DNA of 64,000 nucleotides from the NCBI GenBank assembly GCA_028023455.1, contig JAQFVV010000500.1:186001-250000 (forward strand), read 5' to 3'. Source of the DNA: Epiperipatus broadwayi (taxonomy: Eukaryota; Onychophora; Udeonychophora; Euonychophora; Peripatidae). A model generated the notes under the pieces. That model made no database searches and was not told the origin of the DNA. It was given only the letters and a program-made list of their open reading frames with translations. Positions 60,537 through 64,000 of this stretch are shown piece by piece. The position numbers were made by a program, and so were the translations under genes. Within the stretch, counting starts at the first letter, position 1; every line of letters starts with the position of its first letter.

Positions 60537-60877
60537 CTAAAGTTAGAGATAGTGAATGCTTGCTCTCACATTTATGTAAACAAACATACGCTTGATGGTG
60601 TTTTTGGTAGAATGCCATCTATTGTCATAAATACAAGTGTTGGCAAGGTTTAACTTGCTTTTTGTTTTTCATAAATGTACCTTTGAGGTCTTTCTTGCAA
60701 TGATATATATTGCAGAGGCTTCTATGTGGTGATGCTGAACTGATATCAGACTCATATAGCTATCTGGCTTGCTATGCTGAATTTGAAGACATTACATGTC
60801 TAAAAGATTCACGCTTGCAAGCTGAATAGAAACTGGTTCATAAATGCTCAGAGTTTGTGTTTAGATCTAGTTTCTTA

Positions 60878-60933
60878 TTCCTGTCCTTCACTGATGATAG
60901 CAAATAGCTTGAAATCATGATCTGAAGGTGGAA
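60878..60933 (+). ncRNA. Hammerhead-ribozyme-like motif, R1 unit 2
   Basis: Identical in core and stems to unit 1: CTGATGA at 60891-60897, GAAA at 60911-60914, predicted cleavage after 60922. The two predicted cuts are 397 nt apart. Confidence 0.55.
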
Positions 60934-61138
60934 CTAAAGTTAGAGATAGTGAATGCTTGCTCTGACGTTTATGTAAACAAACATATGCTTGACAGTGTTT
61001 TTGGTAGAACGCCATCTATTGTCATAAATACAAGCGTTAGCAAGTTTTAACTTGCTTTTTGTTTTTCATATATATATATGATTACAGGAAGTATTGATTG
61101 ATCAATATAAAATATAAAAAAAGGTTAAAATGTATATT

Positions 61139-61802
61139 ATTCTTCATGTATAAAGTGTGATAAACAGAGTAGCCAAAATTAAAAAAACATTAATCACAAA
61201 CAACAATTTGCCAAGTGCTTTCGGTACTGTATACCAGAATTGTGGCAACATATTGGAACTGAATGGTTAATACTCCAGTGCTTGCTCAGTGGAACACTAG
61301 TGTTATGCTGATTGATAATGTTTTAGATTTCACAATAAACCAAGCCTCTTTCAATTTCCGTTTTCTATCAATTTGATTCATTGCACACAATAGTGATATT
61401 TTGAGGATAAAACTCATGTCCACAACTACTTTCATGATTTGAAAAAACACAATTGATCACTAAAGTGATTTACAGATTAATTCTGTTGTTTTTTTCAAAT
61501 CATGAAAGTAGTTGTGGACATGAGTTTTATCCTCAAAATATCACTATTGTGTGCAATGAATCAAATTGATAGAAAACGGAAATTGAAAAAAGCTTGGTTT
61601 ATTGCGAAGTCTAAAAATGTTATCAATCAGCATAACACTAGTGTTACACTGAGCATACACTGGAATATCAACCATTCGGTTCCAATATGTTGCTAAGATT
61701 CTCGTGTACAGCACCGAAAGTGCTTGGCAAAATTGTTTTTTGGGATTGATGTTTTTTGAATTTTGGCTACTATGTTTATCATGCTTTATATGTGAAGAAT
61801 AA
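61139..61802. mobile_element. Penelope-like 3' fragments as a 315-bp-arm palindrome
   Basis: The left arm (61139-61452, minus) and right arm (61485-61802, plus) are inverted copies around a 32-bp spacer. In the right arm one frame reads NHESSCGHEFYPQNITIVCN then ESN, and another FIAKSKNVINQHNTSVTLS. The order matches the region after the GIY-YIG nuclease in Penelope-like elements (compare SGHNFTPANPIILCSESNDH in the 63.7-kb copy). Stops and frameshifts show decay. Confidence 0.65.
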
Positions 61803-61855
61803 TTTTCATTACCTGACAGAGTTTTTGTATTATTTATTTAATATATATATATATT

Positions 61856-62700
61856 GTAACGTGATGGTGGGTATCGAAATCGAAGTAAAAGACATAAACA
61901 TGGGGTGATGGGAAAACATCATCAACCCAAGTCAATTTAAAATATTAATAGTTTAAAAAATTATCTATAAGTAAATATTTAAAGATATAAGAGTATGAGA
62001 TTAAAACATCTCTGAGAGCATTGAGAGATCAGCCAGATAACTCAGAAGAGCAGCTAAAAAAACTATACATCAATCACATATCAACCAGCATTATCAATAA
62101 GTCAAAATAAGTATAAGTAAATATTAAGAGAAATAACCATCCATCATCATCATTGATGGGAATAAACAAATCTGTTCAATAAATCAGAATAAAATCAACA
62201 GTCCATCTTGTGGCTGGATTTGAACCATAAAAAATATAAATCAACAGTCAACCTTGTGACTGGATTGGAAATGGGTCTTCTGTAGACCAGGCTAACTTCT
62301 GAGCCTTTGCCAGCTTGGGCAATTATTTAAACATAACTTGGATGCACCAGTTTAGTGCCCATCCATTAAAATACATAAGAGTCAGAAATCAAAACAATAA
62401 TGCTGGGACATTTAAAACATGCTGATCATCATCAATGCTCAGGCCACTTGTACTGGCCAACTATAAACTTAAATTTTTAATAAGACTAAAGTAAAATAAA
62501 AAAATAATAGTGCATAGGCTTTAAAGAGTATCCTCTTTTGCGCCAACCAGGATGATGATTGATCATCCTGGATTCCCAAAGCACCAAACACATCCCCATT
62601 TATCCGTGTCTGAAATCTCACAGAACATGGTCTCTATTACTGTATGTGAACAAGAGATGATGGAATACAATTTTTAACAATTAAATATAAGTTTATTAAT
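61856..62700. other. GC-shifted segment, possible LTR-like repeat
   Basis: Starts TGTAACGTGATGGTGGGTAT and is less AT-rich than its flanks. Contains a short duplication (CAACAGTCCATCTTGTGGCT and CAACAGTCAACCTTGTGACT) and, on the minus strand, GGTTCAAATCC, a perfect box B look-alike near 62218. No matching terminus or second copy was found; unidentified. Confidence 0.3.
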
Positions 62701-62971
62701 AACAACAACAAAAAAGATATTTAAGGTCTGATTTTGAATAATATACAATAATAAAAGTCATTATACTGTAATTTACAATATTGCTACAAAATTCAAGTTA
62801 TCACATTAATTTACATAATTACTATTCAGAATTTGAATTGTTACATTAATTTACAAAATCACGATTCATATTATTACTATGGTTTACATATATATATATG
62901 TGCACAGACGCACGATTTATAATATACAATTAATATTCAATAACACAATAATTATCATTTGTATATATGTC

Positions 62972-63079
62972 TTATTTGACAAGCATTGACATATATGTAC
63001 GCACAGATTATTTGACAAGCATTGATATATATGCGCGCATAGATTATTTGACACGCATTGATATATATGCGCGCACAGA
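62972..63079. repeat. 36-bp minisatellite, three units
   Basis: Units at 62972-63007, 63008-63043 and 63044-63079, each TTATTTGACAAGCATTGATA followed by TATATGCGCGCACAGA with small changes. The TATATATGCGCGCA part is strictly alternating purine-pyrimidine. Confidence 0.9.
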
Positions 63080-63539
63080 TTATTTATAAATTTAATTTTG
63101 TCAAACAATAAATAACATTACTTTTATAATTAATAATTCTATTTTGAATATACATAAAATTTACATACTTGTTATAATAATAAAAGTTATTTTCGCAATT
63201 ATTCTTTTTGTTGAATATAGCTTTTTTTTTCCTTAAAATAAATCCGATCAAATTTTTGACAGAAGATTGATTTAAAATGTCTTTCTTTTTTGTAGTCTAA
63301 AAGATTTTTGGAAATCTTTTTCTTGGCTGTTAATTATATAACGTTGTTCGTTTGTTTTTTCCAAATTATAAATTTAAACCTTTTTATAAATGATTTTAAA
63401 CTATTGTTTTATATATATCTATTAGTTATAAAAATGTCATTTTACTAAGGAAATTATGTAATAAATATAGCTTTACTTCTCACTATATGTAAAATATATA
63501 ATTGTTAATTAGAGAAGATATTAATTAGTATTAAAGTTT
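63080..63539. other. AT-rich sequence, nothing recognised
   Basis: No gene or repeat seen. Confidence 0.5.
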
Positions 63540-64000
63540 ATCGGCTTAACGTTTTCGAGGATCCATGCCTCATATTCATAGCCTTCATAAAATGTATAAT
63601 AAAATATGCAAATACAAATATTCAAATAAGCTAGTATTACATAGTCCATTTCTTCGAGCTCTCAAAGCAAGTGTCCTTTCTATTAATGGCATGGATGTTT
63701 CCATTGATGTAAAATGCCTCCTTTATTTTTCTTTTGTGGTCATTTGATTCTGAGCACAATATTATGGGATTGGCGGGTGTGAAGTTGTGTCCAGATTGTT
63801 TAGCATGCTCCAAGAATACAGAGGACGTGTTGCTGTTTTTCTGAGCTCTGTTAAATGTGTAAATATGTTGACCCAGTCTAGTATTGATTGTAGCTTTTGT
63901 TTCACCATAATATATAGCGTGGCATCCAGACTGAGGGCAGGCAATAGAGTACACCACATGTGGGGTGAACGATGGATCAATGTGGTCTTTAGAGTTGTTA
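63540..64000 (-). mobile_element. Penelope-like element, 3' end, cut by window edge
   Basis: Holds the GIY-YIG reading frame plus about 100 bp of 3' sequence ending in CCTCGAAAACGTTAAGCC (minus strand). The reverse transcriptase part would lie to the right of the window. Confidence 0.75.
63637..64000 (-). CDS. GIY-YIG endonuclease domain of a Penelope-like retroelement (partial)
   Basis: The open frame enters from the right edge (SKDHIDPSFTPHVVYSIACP) and ends with a stop at 63637. VVYSI and AIYYGET form the GIY-YIG pair, with two cysteines between them (CPQSGC, as in the Cys-rich linker of Penelope nucleases). NTRLGQH supplies the conserved Arg and His. Then FLEHAKQSGHNF, LCSESNDHKRKIKEAFYING and AINRKDT. 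In Penelope-like elements this C-terminal nuclease nicks target DNA for reverse transcription. No frameshift is seen inside the visible part, so the copy may be fairly young. Confidence 0.8.
   Translation of the reverse strand, partial: NNSKDHIDPSFTPHVVYSIACPQSGCHAIYYGETKATINTRLGQHIYTFNRAQKNSNTSSVFLEHAKQSGHNFTPANPIILCSESNDHKRKIKEAFYINGNIHAINRKDTCFESSKKWTM

Larger units (their letters stand above)
59846..61069. repeat. R1 repeat: one inverted and two tandem 0.4-kb units, retrozyme-like
   Basis: Unit 1 (60214-60613, 400 bp) and unit 2 (60614-61010, 397 bp) are direct tandem copies, followed by 59 bp of a third. A 368-bp copy lies inverted at 59846-60213. Each unit starts GCCATCTATTGTCATAAATA, includes a hairpin GCAAGTTTTAACTTGC and, near its last third, a hammerhead-like motif. 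No coding capacity. Animal retrozymes are reported as tandem 170-400-bp units with type-I hammerheads that yield circular RNA; the layout here fits that description. Confidence 0.75.

Noticed and set aside
62917-63108. Repetitive 63-codon ORF (NNLCAHIYQC repeats)
   Set aside because: It is only the translation of the 36-bp minisatellite, whose unit is a multiple of three.
63540-63600. Hammerhead at the end of the Penelope copy
   Set aside because: GAGG/CCTC can pair before GAAAA, but the CUGAUGA part is ATATGA and stem I could not be closed, so I did not list it as a ribozyme.

Overview
This is about 64 kb of very AT-rich, gene-poor, intron-rich DNA from an invertebrate animal. No bacterial or archaeal gene organisation is present, and there is no CRISPR array, operon or recognisable tRNA or rRNA gene. 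The repeat content (RTE-type and CR1/jockey-type LINEs, Penelope-like elements with a GIY-YIG nuclease, foldback elements and MITEs, an LTR element) and the few exons with clean GT-AG borders fit a metazoan. The phylum cannot be fixed from the sequence.

Host genes. Two minus-strand genes are suggested. (a) A start-codon exon at 18941-19087 (MSENFSITPP...) and a coding exon at 6122-6236 have matching splice phases. A promoter-like non-coding first exon near 30598-30690 may belong to them. The introns are about 11-13 kb and packed with transposons; the protein is not recognised. (b) A terminal exon at 46530-46781 encodes a cysteine-rich EGF-like segment that resembles the ectodomain of GPR158/179-type receptors, and ends in a hydrophobic tail like a GPI signal.

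Mobile DNA, left to right. A decayed CR1/jockey-like LINE (1-2075, minus). An A-B-A-A'-B' repeat (4.1-5.0 kb). A nearly complete RTE-like LINE (7870-11356, plus) with imperfect target duplications, one frameshift and one in-frame stop. A possible solo LTR (12.1-12.7 kb). Foldback elements of one family at 13.6, 21.3, 28.1, 32.0 and 32.2 kb, with more diverged relatives at 29.3, 34.6 and 43 kb. A second LINE fragment (15.8-16.9 kb) with a related 3' end at 35.7 kb. A recent LTR element (21710-27627) with 2-3 kb LTRs around only about 750 bp. Three 0.4-kb repeat units (59.85-61.07 kb). Penelope-derived palindromic and edge fragments (61.1-61.8 kb, 63.5-64.0 kb).

Most notable. Two repeat families carry motifs with the order and pairing of a type-I hammerhead ribozyme: CUGAYGA, a short stem II, GAAA, a very short stem III, UH at the cleavage site, and a stem I that closes across the motif. 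The 60-kb family has three copies with intact cores, two of them in tandem 397 nt apart, like the reported animal retrozymes. The 28/32-kb foldback family carries one motif in each arm, and at least two of these keep a complete core. In both families the first stem II pair (10.1-11.1) is a mismatch (U-U or A-A), so activity is a prediction only.
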